Source of the DNA: JANXQZ01 sp038225555
GTDB taxonomy: Bacteria; Acidobacteriota; Terriglobia; Bryobacterales; Bryobacteraceae
DNA: 64,000 nt
Reading direction: 5' to 3'
Assembly (NCBI GenBank): GCA_038225555.1
Contig: JBBRRB010000020.1
Location: forward strand, 1-64,000
Shown: piece by piece, positions 36,687-45,944 of the stretch
Layout of the letters: every line of letters begins with the position of its first letter
Position numbering within the stretch: position 1 is the first letter of the stretch
Notes under the pieces: model-generated
Seen by the model: the letters and a program-made list of their open reading frames with translations, nothing else
Databases searched by the model: none
What the model was told of the DNA's origin: nothing
Made by a program: the position numbers and the translations under genes

Positions 36687-38252
36687 TCAACCTTCCCACG
36701 CGACAATCGATTGGGGAGCGCATTTCGATTTTAGGAGGTCCGACCGAAGCGCTTGCTTCTTCGCAATGTGTTCCAGGCGTTGCGCAAGTACGCGCGGTAA
36801 AGTGACCGTAGCAGGAGTTAAGAAACTCACCAACTGTGACGCGAGTAACCGGTGGCCAAAAACACCGAGCATCAAAAATACGGTTGACGCTCCCACAACG
36901 GTTAGTAGAGCCAAGCGCCAGGCTGGCTGAACGGCGTAGTGTGTCCCGAGACAGTCGGTGGCGAATGCGACACCGGCTGTCACCGTAGCCATAGCGACCG
37001 GCCCACCCAGAACCCTGAAGACGTCAATCCATCCGAGGGCCAACAGTCGAAGAGTCGGCAAGGTGGCGACACAAAACCGAATTCCATAGGCGAATAAGAC
37101 CCCCCACGCTACGGCGGTGGCGGAATAACGGACCAACACACCGAACACCAAGGCCGCAAAGAACAGTGAAACAATTTGTGCGCGGAGTTCCCGTTTTACG
37201 TAGTTGGCCGCACCGAGGATCGGACCGGCAAGCGCCATAAGAGCGTGCAGTGTGACTGCGAGAGCAAAAGGGCGAAACAGCGGTGCGGCTGCGGCCCATT
37301 TTGGACCACATACGCCAAGAACGATTGTGGACGAGCATGCGGCCATGCTCCAGAACATCGGAAGGATGATAATTGCAACCGCCGAAAGACACGATAAGTA
37401 GGCACGGCGCATCGTGTCGAGGCGACCGCCGGCACGACAACAGCTAGCGAATAGGACCTGCTGGCAGGTACTCACGATGCCAGCGGCAGGCACGTTCGCC
37501 AAGTCGAATGCGCGACTATACAAACCCAGGCTTGTGGAACCGAAGACTCTTCCTACTACAGTGTTATCAAGATTGGTGATACTCCAGTTCACTATATTGC
37601 ACGCGGTAATGGCAGTTCCAAAACGGAGCAGACTTAACCCCGGGCCGCTAAGCGTTGGCAATGCTGAGTGCCGAACACTAGCATAAACCTGAGCAGAATA
37701 AGATAAACTCTGTACCAACTGGGCGGCAACAAGGCTCCAAACCCCAGCTCCACAAAAAGCGGCGGGAACGCCGACGATGAGGAATCCGAGAATCGAGGAT
37801 GATACCTGCGCCTTCTGGATCTTGCTAAACCATAACTTGCGTTTGAGCAGACCAGTGGATGTCTGCCCAAAGGCTTGCAGCACGAACAGCGGGGCGATTA
37901 TGCGCATGATGCCGGGAAGAGCCGGGTCGTGGAACAGAAGCGCAACATAGGGGGCGAAGCAGATGACCGCGATGGTCATCGTCAGTCCAATCAGCAACTG
38001 GATCGTGAACGCGAAACGTATCTGCACTTCCCTTAACTCTTTGGCTTGAACGAGGGCAGAACCGAATCCAGCATCAGCTACCTGATTCGCCAGACCGAAA
38101 ACCAGCGATGCAGCCGCGAGCTGGCCGAAGGGTTTCGGTCCGAGGATACGGGCCAGGATGATTCCTACAAAAAAACTGACCACGCTCCGCGTCATGAACC
38201 CCAGATATGTGGAGCGCAACGCCGACACGGCGCTTCTCTTCAGTTCACTCAC
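36687..38252 (-). CDS. Lipid-linked oligosaccharide flippase (Wzx-like)
   Basis: 521 residues, GTG start, with about twelve to fourteen TM helices. The MOP-superfamily polysaccharide-synthase pattern is clear: LRSTYLGFMTRSVVSFFVGI, ILGPKPFGQLAAASLVFGLA, GFGSALVQAKELREVQIRFA, NWSITNLDNTVVGRVFGSTS and LGLYSRAFDLANVPAAGIVS. It would flip undecaprenyl-linked repeat units to the periplasm. It leads the coupled pair with the GT4 gene downstream. Confidence 0.87.
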   Translation of the reverse strand: MSELKRSAVSALRSTYLGFMTRSVVSFFVGIILARILGPKPFGQLAAASLVFGLANQVADAGFGSALVQAKELREVQIRFAFTIQLLIGLTMTIAVICFAPYVALLFHDPALPGIMRIIAPLFVLQAFGQTSTGLLKRKLWFSKIQKAQVSSSILGFLIVGVPAAFCGAGVWSLVAAQLVQSLSYSAQVYASVRHSALPTLSGPGLSLLRFGTAITACNIVNWSITNLDNTVVGRVFGSTSLGLYSRAFDLANVPAAGIVSTCQQVLFASCCRAGGRLDTMRRAYLSCLSAVAIIILPMFWSMAACSSTIVLGVCGPKWAAAAPLFRPFALAVTLHALMALAGPILGAANYVKRELRAQIVSLFFAALVFGVLVRYSATAVAWGVLFAYGIRFCVATLPTLRLLALGWIDVFRVLGGPVAMATVTAGVAFATDCLGTHYAVQPAWRLALLTVVGASTVFLMLGVFGHRLLASQLVSFLTPATVTLPRVLAQRLEHIAKKQALRSDLLKSKCAPQSIVAWEG

Positions 38253-38316
38253 AAGATTCAGTTAACCGACAATGGGGCCACAGAGCCGTTGCATTCATGA
38301 TTCGAATCGCTACAAC

Positions 38317-38493
38317 CGGTTGAGGATTACTCAGATCCATCGTCAACTTGCACCTTTCAAATAACGGCGGGCCGTTGTCCGCCCATTTTCCATCGACGCT
38401 GACGACGGAATCCGGGCCGAATTCCTTCCACGCACACAGCCAGGTATCAATGCCGCAGCCGACGTCCACGATGCGCTTTGGAGAGAAAGGACC
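38317..38493 (-). pseudogene. SAM methyltransferase fragment
   Basis: The minus strand encodes GPFSPKRIVDVGCGIDTWLC, AWKEFGPDSVVSVDGKWADN, and FERCKLTMDLSNPQP, i.e. motif I (DVGCG) and the VDG acidic strand of a class I methyltransferase as found in polysaccharide loci. No start codon or ribosome site precedes it and the similarity ends after DLSNP; the rest of the fold is missing. The glycine after CGI is replaced by Asp. The open frame runs on to 38245 without family similarity. The flank to 38749 has no recognisable gene. Confidence 0.6.
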
Positions 38494-38749
38494 TCGTCGA
38501 CAACCGACAACGCAGCCTGAGACTAATCCGCGTACGTGTTATAAAACTGTTCGTATGTATAACCGGTTTTCTAAATGCATGTCTGTATTAGTCTTGCCAT
38601 TGCGATCGGTTGGATCGCAGTACTTGATCGTTGCCCCCAGCTTGCGCAAGACTTGAAGCTTGCAGATGAAACTGCGGTACGTTCCGCGAGCGATCTATCA
38701 ATCCGCGAATAATCGCGCGTCGGTCTGGGATCCCTTTTGGGTTTGGGAG

Positions 38750-40960
38750 CTAAGCGTTCGTTGGATGGTAATACTTTGAATAATTCTGATAACCGTAGTA
38801 GTAATATTGACCCTTCATGTCATCTCTCACTTCGTTAAGCACGATCCCGATTACGTTCTGTTTCAGACGCTTTAGATTAGTAAGAACGCTCGCGACGGCG
38901 TTCCGGTCCGTCTGCCCTGCCAAGGCTACGACGACCACTCCGTCCACCAGGGTGGCCATCTTGAGCGCCTCGGCGAAGCCTAGGACAGGTGGCGCGTCGA
39001 CAATGACGAGATCGTAATCATCCTCAGCTTCGCTCAAGACCTTGGCCAAAAAGGCACCGAGTAGATCCGCGGCGCGACGCGATGCCGGGCCGGCCGGGAG
39101 AATATCGAGGTCGGGATAAATTGCCGATTTCTGAAGGACGCCGCGCCATTCGGCGTCCCCTTTGATGACTGTGGAGACGCCGATTTGGTTCGGTATTCCC
39201 AGACGGACGTGAATCGAGGGGCGGCGCAAATCGGCGTCGATCAACAAGGTCCTGTGATTTTGAAGGCTGTGAGCGATGGCGAGATGCACAGCGGTGGTAG
39301 TCTTGCCCTCGCGGGGCGTGGCCGAGGTCATCAGCAGCGAACGCGTGCGCCGACTCAGGTCGGAGAGCAGGATGGTATCCCGCACCATCCGGATGGATTC
39401 TTCAAATGCCTCAGTTTGACTATTACGGCGACCGGCTGTCACCAAAGCGGTTTCGGGACCATGAATCAAAGGCGCCGAGCGACCGTACCAGTTTCTGACT
39501 AAAGGAAGCGCGCCGAGGACCTCGGTTTTGAGCCGTTTCTGGATCTGCTCCGGGTCACGTACCGTGTTGTCTAACGTGTCTGCCATGACGGCGGCGCCTA
39601 TCGCGAGCAGAATAGAGAAGAGGAGCGCCAGAATGCCGTTTAACCGGATATTGGGAAAGACCGGAAGCAAGGCAGGCCGGGCCGAATCTGATAAACGGAT
39701 GGAGTTGTTCTGAAAGCTGGAATTGATCCCGGCTTCCTTTATCTTATGCAGGAGTTCGTCATAGAATTTCTTATCCGTTTCGGCTTCCTGTTTTACGGCT
39801 TTGTACTCGAACGACCTTGCATTGAGCTTGTCGAACTCAGCCTTGGTTTGCTGAACGGCTGTTTTCAACATGGCTTCGCGATTGACCGCTTCCTGGTAGT
39901 CAAAGTCGACACGCTGACCGACGTTGCGTTTCATGGCGTCAAACTGACGCTCGAGTTCCGTTAATTGCGCGGAAACCTTCTTATATTCAGGGTGACCGGC
40001 GCCGTACTGGGTTTTGACCACCGCGAACTTTTCACGGGCTTCATCGACCCGGTCGGCCATTCTACGCAGTTGTTCACCTTGAAGGGACGCCTGCGCCGCC
40101 TGGAGAGAGCCGCCTTTAGTGGAGTTGAATGCGGCCTGCCTTCGGACCCGATCGGCCTGGGCGGTAGTGAATTCTGTGTTGAGCTGCAGCAGCCTGGAGG
40201 AGAGTATGCTGGTCTTCTCGTCAGGATTAATCACGCTTAGGTCTTTTTCGAACTGGAACAGGGCGGCCGAGGAGCGCTCCATTTTAGCCTTCATCTCTTC
40301 AATCTGCTTTTCCATGAAAGCCGAGAGCCCGGCAGTGGCACGGAAGCGGATATTGTAGGTGTGTTCGATGTAGCTTTGGGCCACTCCGTTGGCGACGTTG
40401 GCAGCCAGTTCCGGGTCAGGTGAGCGGTAGCTGATGAGCAGCAGGTATGTGTTGCGCGGCCGGGTCACCTTAAGGTTCTTAAGGGTGACCGGAGCATTCT
40501 GGGCGCGCGCGGATGGGAGCTTACCGCGTTGTTTGCCGACTTCGCTGATTCGGACCTGGAAACGTTCCACGACGGGCCGCAGAACAGAATCGGACTGGAT
40601 CGCGTTGACCTGAGTGGCAAGGAATTGATCTGCGTCGTTGGGCGCCATGCGTGACGCATCCTGACCTATGAAGCCTGCGGGAGCTTGGCGGTCAATGTCG
40701 ATGGTGGACGTGGATTCGTAAATCGGTGTGAGGCGGGAGGAAACCACGATGGTCGCGGCAACGGCAGTGACGACAAAAGCCAGTATGCTCCATTTGTGGC
40801 GCTTTAGGACCCATACGTAGTGGGAGAGCGGGACAGAGGTTTCTTCCGGCTCGGGCTCCGTGTAGGCGTACGACGGATAGATAGTGCGCGCCGGTAGAAT
40901 GTTGGCGCTTGACTCGCTCACATGAGCGGCTAAAGCGAGGAGTTCCGATTGTTCAGGCAT
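38750..40960 (-). CDS. wzc: Wzc-like chain-length determinant with BY-kinase domain
   Basis: About 736 residues from ATG 40960, 13 bases after the Wza-like stop; a start at 41017 would overlap that gene. Wzz domain with TM1 near WSILAFVVTAVAATIVVSS, a long coiled-coil region, GNVR-like segment and TM2 (LNGILALLFSILLAIGAAVM). The cytoplasmic kinase has Walker A with K553 in TPREGKTTTAVHLA, Walker A' LLIDADLRRPSIH, Walker B DLVIVDAPP around D655, and a Tyr-rich tail (YYYYGYQNYSKYY, eight Tyr) for autophosphorylation. It controls chain length and export through the Wza-like channel. Confidence 0.9.
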   Translation of the reverse strand: MPEQSELLALAAHVSESSANILPARTIYPSYAYTEPEPEETSVPLSHYVWVLKRHKWSILAFVVTAVAATIVVSSRLTPIYESTSTIDIDRQAPAGFIGQDASRMAPNDADQFLATQVNAIQSDSVLRPVVERFQVRISEVGKQRGKLPSARAQNAPVTLKNLKVTRPRNTYLLLISYRSPDPELAANVANGVAQSYIEHTYNIRFRATAGLSAFMEKQIEEMKAKMERSSAALFQFEKDLSVINPDEKTSILSSRLLQLNTEFTTAQADRVRRQAAFNSTKGGSLQAAQASLQGEQLRRMADRVDEAREKFAVVKTQYGAGHPEYKKVSAQLTELERQFDAMKRNVGQRVDFDYQEAVNREAMLKTAVQQTKAEFDKLNARSFEYKAVKQEAETDKKFYDELLHKIKEAGINSSFQNNSIRLSDSARPALLPVFPNIRLNGILALLFSILLAIGAAVMADTLDNTVRDPEQIQKRLKTEVLGALPLVRNWYGRSAPLIHGPETALVTAGRRNSQTEAFEESIRMVRDTILLSDLSRRTRSLLMTSATPREGKTTTAVHLAIAHSLQNHRTLLIDADLRRPSIHVRLGIPNQIGVSTVIKGDAEWRGVLQKSAIYPDLDILPAGPASRRAADLLGAFLAKVLSEAEDDYDLVIVDAPPVLGFAEALKMATLVDGVVVVALAGQTDRNAVASVLTNLKRLKQNVIGIVLNEVRDDMKGQYYYYGYQNYSKYYHPTNA

Positions 40961-40973
40961 GTGCAGTGGATTC

Positions 40974-41921
40974 CTAACGAGTGGTGTAAATGAGGGCGCT
41001 GCCGGCGACGCCCCCAAAGGCCAGAACTCTTTCTAGGGCCGTGACGGCAAGCCGCCTGCCGGAATTATCTGGAATGTAGAGGATGTCGTTGGCGGCCAGC
41101 ACAACGTCGGGAGCCTGGCGCTTCATGATCTTCTCGAGCGGGACGGGGAGTTCGGTTTTAGGGCCGCTGCCCTGCTGTCGATATATAAAGGCCTGCCTCG
41201 CGGCGTAGGGGATCAGACCTTCGGCGAGCGCCAATATCTGGAGAACCGTGGTGTCAGCGCCTTCCTGAAGGGGGAATGCGCCCGGCTTTTTCACGTTGCC
41301 CATAATGTAGATCTTGCTGACCTCCGGAACGCGCACTTCTTCCCCGCCATTGAGCAGGATGTTCGTGGCGGGGTCGGCGCCGTCCATGAGACTACGCACC
41401 ATGATGCGGCGGGTCTGCATGACCGCCTGACCTTCAGGTCCAGGCTGCGGGCTGCTGATCAGGATCTCGCGGCCGGCATCCTCGCGCAGGCCTTGTGCCC
41501 TGGCCAGAGCCGCCAGAAGCGAGGTAGGGCCTTCGGCCTGGAAAACCAAAGGCACTTTGACCGCGCCGGCAACACTGATGGGACGGCTGTGATACTCGGC
41601 GATAGTAACGGTAACGAACGGATTGGTGAGGAGTTCTTCCTGCCGGAGCGCTGAGGCAATGACGGTCTCCAATTCGGCTGGATAGAGACCGTCCGCCTTT
41701 ACCAGTTGCTTGAGCATGGGAAGGCGGATGTAGCCGTTGGTTCCTACTCTGATGCTACGGCTCAACTCGGGGGCATCATAGACGGAAACGGCAATCAAAT
41801 CATTTGGGCCGACTGATTGGGCGGGCAGGTTTGGGCCGAGTTCGGGCGAGGTCGTGGGCCGATTGGGTTGCTGCGCGAGTGCAGCGGATAGTGAAAGAAT
41901 TAGCGAGGTTAGATGGCGCAT
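40974..41921 (-). CDS. wza: Polysaccharide export outer-membrane protein (Wza-like, SLBB)
   Basis: 315 residues from ATG 41921, which begins a signal peptide (RHLTSLILSLSAALAQQ); the frame extends to 42002 with no leader. Poly_export domain: SVGPNDLIAVSVYDAPELSR, GYIRLPMLKQLVKADGLYPA, VTVTIAEYHSRPISVAGAVK. A SLBB-type segment follows (SKIYIMGNVKKPGAFPLQEG). No lipobox Cys is evident. The protein should form the export channel and partner with the BY-kinase gene 13 bases downstream. Confidence 0.88.
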   Translation of the reverse strand: MRHLTSLILSLSAALAQQPNRPTTSPELGPNLPAQSVGPNDLIAVSVYDAPELSRSIRVGTNGYIRLPMLKQLVKADGLYPAELETVIASALRQEELLTNPFVTVTIAEYHSRPISVAGAVKVPLVFQAEGPTSLLAALARAQGLREDAGREILISSPQPGPEGQAVMQTRRIMVRSLMDGADPATNILLNGGEEVRVPEVSKIYIMGNVKKPGAFPLQEGADTTVLQILALAEGLIPYAARQAFIYRQQGSGPKTELPVPLEKIMKRQAPDVVLAANDILYIPDNSGRRLAVTALERVLAFGGVAGSALIYTTR

Positions 41922-42132
41922 TCGGAATAATCTTTTCCTTGGGAGACCGGATTGCCCGTCGTCAAACGCGACTATGGGCAAGCTTCGCCACTTCAGCCAC
42001 ATCGAGGTAGTGTAGGATCACCGTGCTTTTAATGGACATAACTCTGGATCAGCAGCAACGATTTCCGTTCTGGAGATCCGGCGATTATGTCGTACAAAAG
42101 TATGGTATGAAACGTGGTGCGAAAGTCTCACG

Positions 42133-43404
42133 TTAAATATGCGGATTTGACATAGCGTTCAATTCGACCTCGCGCAAGATAACGTATCCCTCGACGCGCG
42201 TGGTGCCCGGCGTTCGCTCATACCGGAGGGCCAATCGCACCATTTTGCAAGCCGGCGGCGCGAGGAACGACATTTCATGGGCGTCCGTTTCCGAGGACAG
42301 GCTGGCGCTGTCCTTCAAGGTATGCCCATCCATGTCTGAGATATTCCAGTGAAGTCCTGTGTTCGGGGGTATGCCGGAGGTGCGCAATTGGCAAGTAAGC
42401 CGGTAGGTGGTGTTCCCTTGAACCGGCGCGAGTTGCATCAGCGGCTCAGAGCGCTCCTCTTGGCGTCCGGAAAACGTGATGCGAAGACCTGGCGGATCTT
42501 CCTCGAAAGACGAAATCACTCCAACGACTTGCCGTAATCGCCAGTCAATCCCGTGCGAGGTGGGCTGACTCGCAAAATTCCCATTCGTCAATACGGTTCC
42601 GCTTGCGGCAGCCACAGGGCCGGATGGAATCCGGTGCGAGGCGGCGAGGCGGTTCCAGATTTCGAGGCCATCGTTAGTGCGCTGGTTGTCGAGCAGGCGG
42701 TCGCACACCTGGAGCAGGACCGCGACGTCCGATTCCCGAGTGTCTTGAAGCAGGCGACGGCTTGAGGGACCCAACAAGCCGATCTGGTTCAAGCTGAGTA
42801 TATAGGCCAAGTACTGCGCGCGAACGTCCGGCCGCGCGATCTGGAGCCGATCGATCAAGTTGCCATCTTCGGCCACCTTTCCGCAGAGACGGAACAGCGA
42901 GCGCGGGTCGCCGTAAACGACGGCTGCCGATTCCTTGGCCCAAGCCCAAAATCGAGCGTTGTCATTGCGCCGAAGGTAGAAATTGGCGAGGGTCCATCGA
43001 GGCAGGTACTGCTTATCTTCGCGAGCGGCCCGCAGGAAGCAGCGTTCGGCCGAAGTCAACTCGCCTCCGGCTTCATGCCGAAGCCCGAGTTCGATCCAGG
43101 AGGGTCCGTCGGAGGGATTCAGAGCGAGAGCCTGCTGTAAAGCTTCCATGGCTCGCCGGCTATTCCTATCGGGTTCGAGGATTGCGAGCCGGAGGTAGGC
43201 CTCGGCTTGTCCGGGGGTATATGCGATTGCTGTCTCTGTAGCGCGAATCGTTTCCTGCCGATAGAAATAATCGGAAGATGCGAGGCGAACAGACCAGGCT
43301 GCGGCCACGACGAACCCACCAATCAGCGCGACGTTAGTTGAAGCGCTTACTAACGACCGTACCCGGGCCCTTGCCGGCGAATCAACCGCGCCGAAGCTCT
43401 TCAC
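42133..43404 (-). CDS. Membrane-anchored TPR protein with C-terminal beta domain
   Basis: 423 residues, GTG start. One N-terminal TM (VALIGGFVVAAAWSVRLA), then TPR-like helices about 55-200 (YLRLAILEPDRNSRRAMEAL, QALALNPSDGPSWIELGLRH, AERCFLRAAREDKQYLPRWT). The last 150 residues form a beta-rich domain resembling carbohydrate-binding modules (LTNGNFASQPTSHGIDWRLR, TTYRLTCQLRTSGIPPNTGL). It is the first leftward gene before the Wza/Wzc pair, consistent with a periplasmic assembly factor; the function is not established. Confidence 0.68.
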   Translation of the reverse strand: MKSFGAVDSPARARVRSLVSASTNVALIGGFVVAAAWSVRLASSDYFYRQETIRATETAIAYTPGQAEAYLRLAILEPDRNSRRAMEALQQALALNPSDGPSWIELGLRHEAGGELTSAERCFLRAAREDKQYLPRWTLANFYLRRNDNARFWAWAKESAAVVYGDPRSLFRLCGKVAEDGNLIDRLQIARPDVRAQYLAYILSLNQIGLLGPSSRRLLQDTRESDVAVLLQVCDRLLDNQRTNDGLEIWNRLAASHRIPSGPVAAASGTVLTNGNFASQPTSHGIDWRLRQVVGVISSFEEDPPGLRITFSGRQEERSEPLMQLAPVQGNTTYRLTCQLRTSGIPPNTGLHWNISDMDGHTLKDSASLSSETDAHEMSFLAPPACKMVRLALRYERTPGTTRVEGYVILREVELNAMSNPHI

Positions 43405-43492
43405 CGGCAGCTTGTGCTCTCTAATTATAGAAATGTGAGTATATATCCCATTGTATTCAAGGGTCTAAGTGAGAGTAGGGCTATTATTAATA

Positions 43493-43520
43493 TTGCAATT
43501 ATCGTTATTCAAACTATACT
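43493..43520 (+). promoter_or_regulatory. Candidate sigma-70 promoter for the FecR-like gene
   Basis: TTGCAA at 43493-43498, 16-bp spacer, TATACT at 43515-43520, inside an unusually AT-rich stretch (43415-43535) between divergent genes. The implied leader before ATG 43534 is very short. Inferred from sequence only. Confidence 0.4.
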
Positions 43521-43533
43521 GGAAATCAGAGTG

Positions 43534-44412
43534 ATGTACAAGTCAGTAATTTCAAGCATATTAAGCGCCTGCCTGGCGAGCGCGGCTCCTGTGTCTCTTG
43601 GAACGATTCAATCGACGGGAGAATTCCGTGTTGACGGCTCCACAATTAGTGGAAATGCGACTGCGTTTGACGGGAACCTGATAGAGACAATCTCGGCGCG
43701 CGCTGTCGTGCAACTGGGCCGTGAGCAGATCACGCTGTCGCCCAATTCGATTGTGAAGTTGTATCACGGTCGCAGTGTTCTGGAGAAAGGGACGAGCTTA
43801 GTTAGGGATGCAAACCATGTGATTGAAGCCGCGACCTTGCAGATCTCTTCGACGTCGAAAAATTCACTGTTGCAAGTTGAGATGCCGGGTCCAAATCACA
43901 TTTCCGTGGCGGCTCACGCCGGATCCATCGAAGTACACAATGGAGCAGGCCTTCTCATTGCTCGATTAAACGCGGGCATGGCGGTGGATTTCGAACCCAA
44001 ATCCGGGATCATGACTTCAACGAACATGACAGGTGTGCTTGAGGTCCGTGACGGCAGATTCTATTTAACGGATAAAACTGCACACGTCACCGCGGAATTG
44101 CGGGGGGCCGATTTGGCGAAGTACTCGGGTAAAACGGTTGAGGTGGGGGGCGATATTATTCCGGGCACCACGCCGGCGGGCGGTGCTTCTCTCGTCGTAC
44201 AGGTGACCGCGACGAAGCTGGCACTCGCGGCCTTAGCGGCTGCAACCCCAGGCGCAGTCGTCGCTACCGCGGGTGTTTCAAGCAGCGCCATTGCAGGAGT
44301 TAGCATGACGACCGCGATTGCCATAGGCGGTGGCGTGGCCGCTGCCGGAAGTGTCATTGGTTTGGCGAGGGCCGGAACGTTCAGCAGTGCTCCCGCAGCG
44401 AGCAGGCCGTAA
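43534..44412 (+). CDS. FecR-domain-like secreted or membrane protein
   Basis: 292 residues from ATG 43534, chosen because it starts a signal peptide (MYKSVISSILSACLASAAPV); the open frame to 43414 upstream is AT-rich and lacks leader features. A FecR-like beta domain occupies about 30-130 (ARAVVQLGREQITLSPNSIV, LEKGTSLVRDANHVIEA). A second beta region and a C-terminal Ala/Val/Gly-rich hydrophobic stretch follow (AIAIGGGVAAAGSVIGLA), probably a TM anchor. It runs opposite to the polysaccharide genes and separates the antiterminator from them. It may sense or bind a product of the export machinery; this is speculation. Confidence 0.65.
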   Translation: MYKSVISSILSACLASAAPVSLGTIQSTGEFRVDGSTISGNATAFDGNLIETISARAVVQLGREQITLSPNSIVKLYHGRSVLEKGTSLVRDANHVIEAATLQISSTSKNSLLQVEMPGPNHISVAAHAGSIEVHNGAGLLIARLNAGMAVDFEPKSGIMTSTNMTGVLEVRDGRFYLTDKTAHVTAELRGADLAKYSGKTVEVGGDIIPGTTPAGGASLVVQVTATKLALAALAAATPGAVVATAGVSSSAIAGVSMTTAIAIGGGVAAAGSVIGLARAGTFSSAPAASRP

Positions 44413-44455
44413 ATTGGGGGCGTGGCTACAAGGAACGCTGCGCTCTGAGTGACTA

Positions 44456-44812
44456 TCAGCTCCTTTCGGAGGCCGAAGATGGACGCATTTCGGCTCCGTC
44501 GCTCGGCCTGAGCTCCTCGCGAGTGATGAAATACAGAAAGACGATAAAAATCAACAGGGCAGTTCCATAGATGAAGAGATCTCGCCGTTTGCGACGCCAG
44601 GTCTTTACGTTTTGGGTAGCGCGAATTTCCCGTTCGGTCGATTTGTGTTCCAATGAGGGGGCTTCGATATCCGCAGAGCGGCTGTGCAGAAAGCGATGCT
44701 TACACTTGGGGCAACGATAAGGATAGTATCGTACTATGCTCGCCAGCCTTTCAAACGCACCATGACGAGGGGAGCGGCGCGCACTCTCGGCCTTGCATTG
44801 CGGGCACAACAT
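44456..44812 (-). CDS. Small zinc-ribbon membrane protein
   Basis: 118 residues: N-terminal CPQC (3-6) and CPKC (about 34-37) form a probable zinc ribbon (LCPQCKAES, YRCPKCKHRF), followed by a basic linker and one TM helix (LFIYGTALLIFIVFLYFITR). No known function. The start at ATG 44812 is 60 bases after the NusG-like stop, so the two are probably one transcript. Similar proteins are, to my impression, common in Acidobacteriota polysaccharide loci. Confidence 0.6.
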   Translation of the reverse strand: MLCPQCKAESARRSPRHGAFERLASIVRYYPYRCPKCKHRFLHSRSADIEAPSLEHKSTEREIRATQNVKTWRRKRRDLFIYGTALLIFIVFLYFITREELRPSDGAEMRPSSASERS

Positions 44813-44872
44813 TAATTAAACCCTTTAAGCAAGTGTATCAATTCAGCAGTGGATCGCATTTCTCAAAATTGA

Positions 44873-45373
44873 CTACCCGGCGAGGCCAATCCAGCCCCGA
44901 TCTACTACCGCCGCCACCGACCGCTGTAGAAGGCTCACTGACACTACCACCCGGAGGCTGCCAGTTTTCGAGGTGACGATTACACCTTCAACGCCCGCCA
45001 AGGGTCCGGCCTCGAGTCGTATTTTCTGGCCTGCGCTAAGATACGGCCAGGACGTAAATACAATTCTGGAGGCTATCATCGCCAGGATTGTCTCGATCTC
45101 GGCCTCGTCGACCGCAACTGGATTCTTCCCGACGCCGAGCACCTGGAGAACTCCGGGGGTGTCCACGATTCGAAGCCATTGCAATGGATCGAAGCGGCAG
45201 AACAGATAACCGGAAAACAACGCCTCATCCACGTCAATGGTTCTGTCGGACCACCGCCGTCTCACACGATGCGTTGGCACGAGCACCTCGAATCCTCTGA
45301 GTGAAAGCTGCTCCGAAACGCGAGACTCGGTGCGTGGCGCGACCCGGACTGCATACCAAGGGCTCTTTCCCAC
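44873..45373 (-). CDS. NusG-like transcription antiterminator (UpxY/LoaP/RfaH type)
   Basis: 166 residues, GTG start. NGN domain 1 to about 100 (SPWYAVRVAPRTESRVSEQL, ALFSGYLFCRF, IVDTPGVLQVLG) and a KOW domain about 110-155 (SAGQKIRLEAGPLAGVEGVI). Specialised NusG paralogues of this kind travel with long polysaccharide operons and help polymerase read through them. Its placement at the upstream end of the locus fits that role, although the opposite-strand FecR-like gene interrupts the unit. No convincing ops-like element was found. Confidence 0.85.
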   Translation of the reverse strand: MGKSPWYAVRVAPRTESRVSEQLSLRGFEVLVPTHRVRRRWSDRTIDVDEALFSGYLFCRFDPLQWLRIVDTPGVLQVLGVGKNPVAVDEAEIETILAMIASRIVFTSWPYLSAGQKIRLEAGPLAGVEGVIVTSKTGSLRVVVSVSLLQRSVAAVVDRGWIGLAG

Positions 45374-45514
45374 TTCTGCACTACCTCACGCTTACAAAGG
45401 TAACATTATTGTGAAAATGGTTCGTAAATTGCCGGACAATGCGACTCTAAATGCTGAACGAAATCGCCCAATACACTTTCGCGAAAAAGGATAATGCACA
45501 GGAGAACGGAAATG

Positions 45515-45608
45515 TGGTGGCCAGGAACGGAATCGAACCACCGACGCCAGCTATGCGCGCGATTGTCGCTGCCTGTTCTTTGTTGTCTTACCAATCACGA
45601 GACAACAA
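45515..45608 (-). other. tRNA-like 3' end fragment
   Basis: The minus strand ends with GGTGG-TTCGATT-CCGTT, then CCTGGCC-A-CCA (45515-45542), a recognisable T-arm, acceptor 3' strand and CCA. A D-arm-like hairpin lies at 45580-45608 (perfect 9-bp stem, loop CGTGATTGGTA). No matching acceptor 5' strand (GGCCAGG) and no proper anticodon stem are present. I read it as a decayed tRNA or the residue of an integration site, not a functional tRNA. Confidence 0.5.
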
Positions 45609-45944
45609 ATGATTCTCTATCCATTCAGGACACCACCATCACCTTGGAAGGGGAGGAGAGCGGACTGAACTGAAGATCGAAGGAGCAAACTGCCTGTGAC
45701 TGCAGTTGTTGCCATTTTCGCGGTTTGATCACGCTTCGTTCACACCGTACCAGTATCGACACATTTGCAACGTGTACCCAGTAGCGCGGTAGCGGGATGG
45801 ATTTGGCCGGAGTATCGCACAGCAGAGTGATTATCCGGTTGGGCATGAGGCGTCAAGATATGGATTGCAAGGGGTGCACGACGAAAAGTAGAGAAGCCTT
45901 GAGTCTCTTTTTTATGGCGCATATCCTAGCGTATGCTTACGCTT

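Noticed and set aside
38707..38720. CGCGA-ATAA-TCGCG hairpin after the BY-kinase gene
   Set aside because: Only a 5-bp stem and no U-tract on either strand, so it does not qualify as a terminator.
44900..44925. CTACCGCC resembling the reverse of an ops/JUMPStart element
   Set aside because: It lies inside the coding sequence of the NusG-like gene, is not upstream of the polysaccharide genes, and the wider element is absent.
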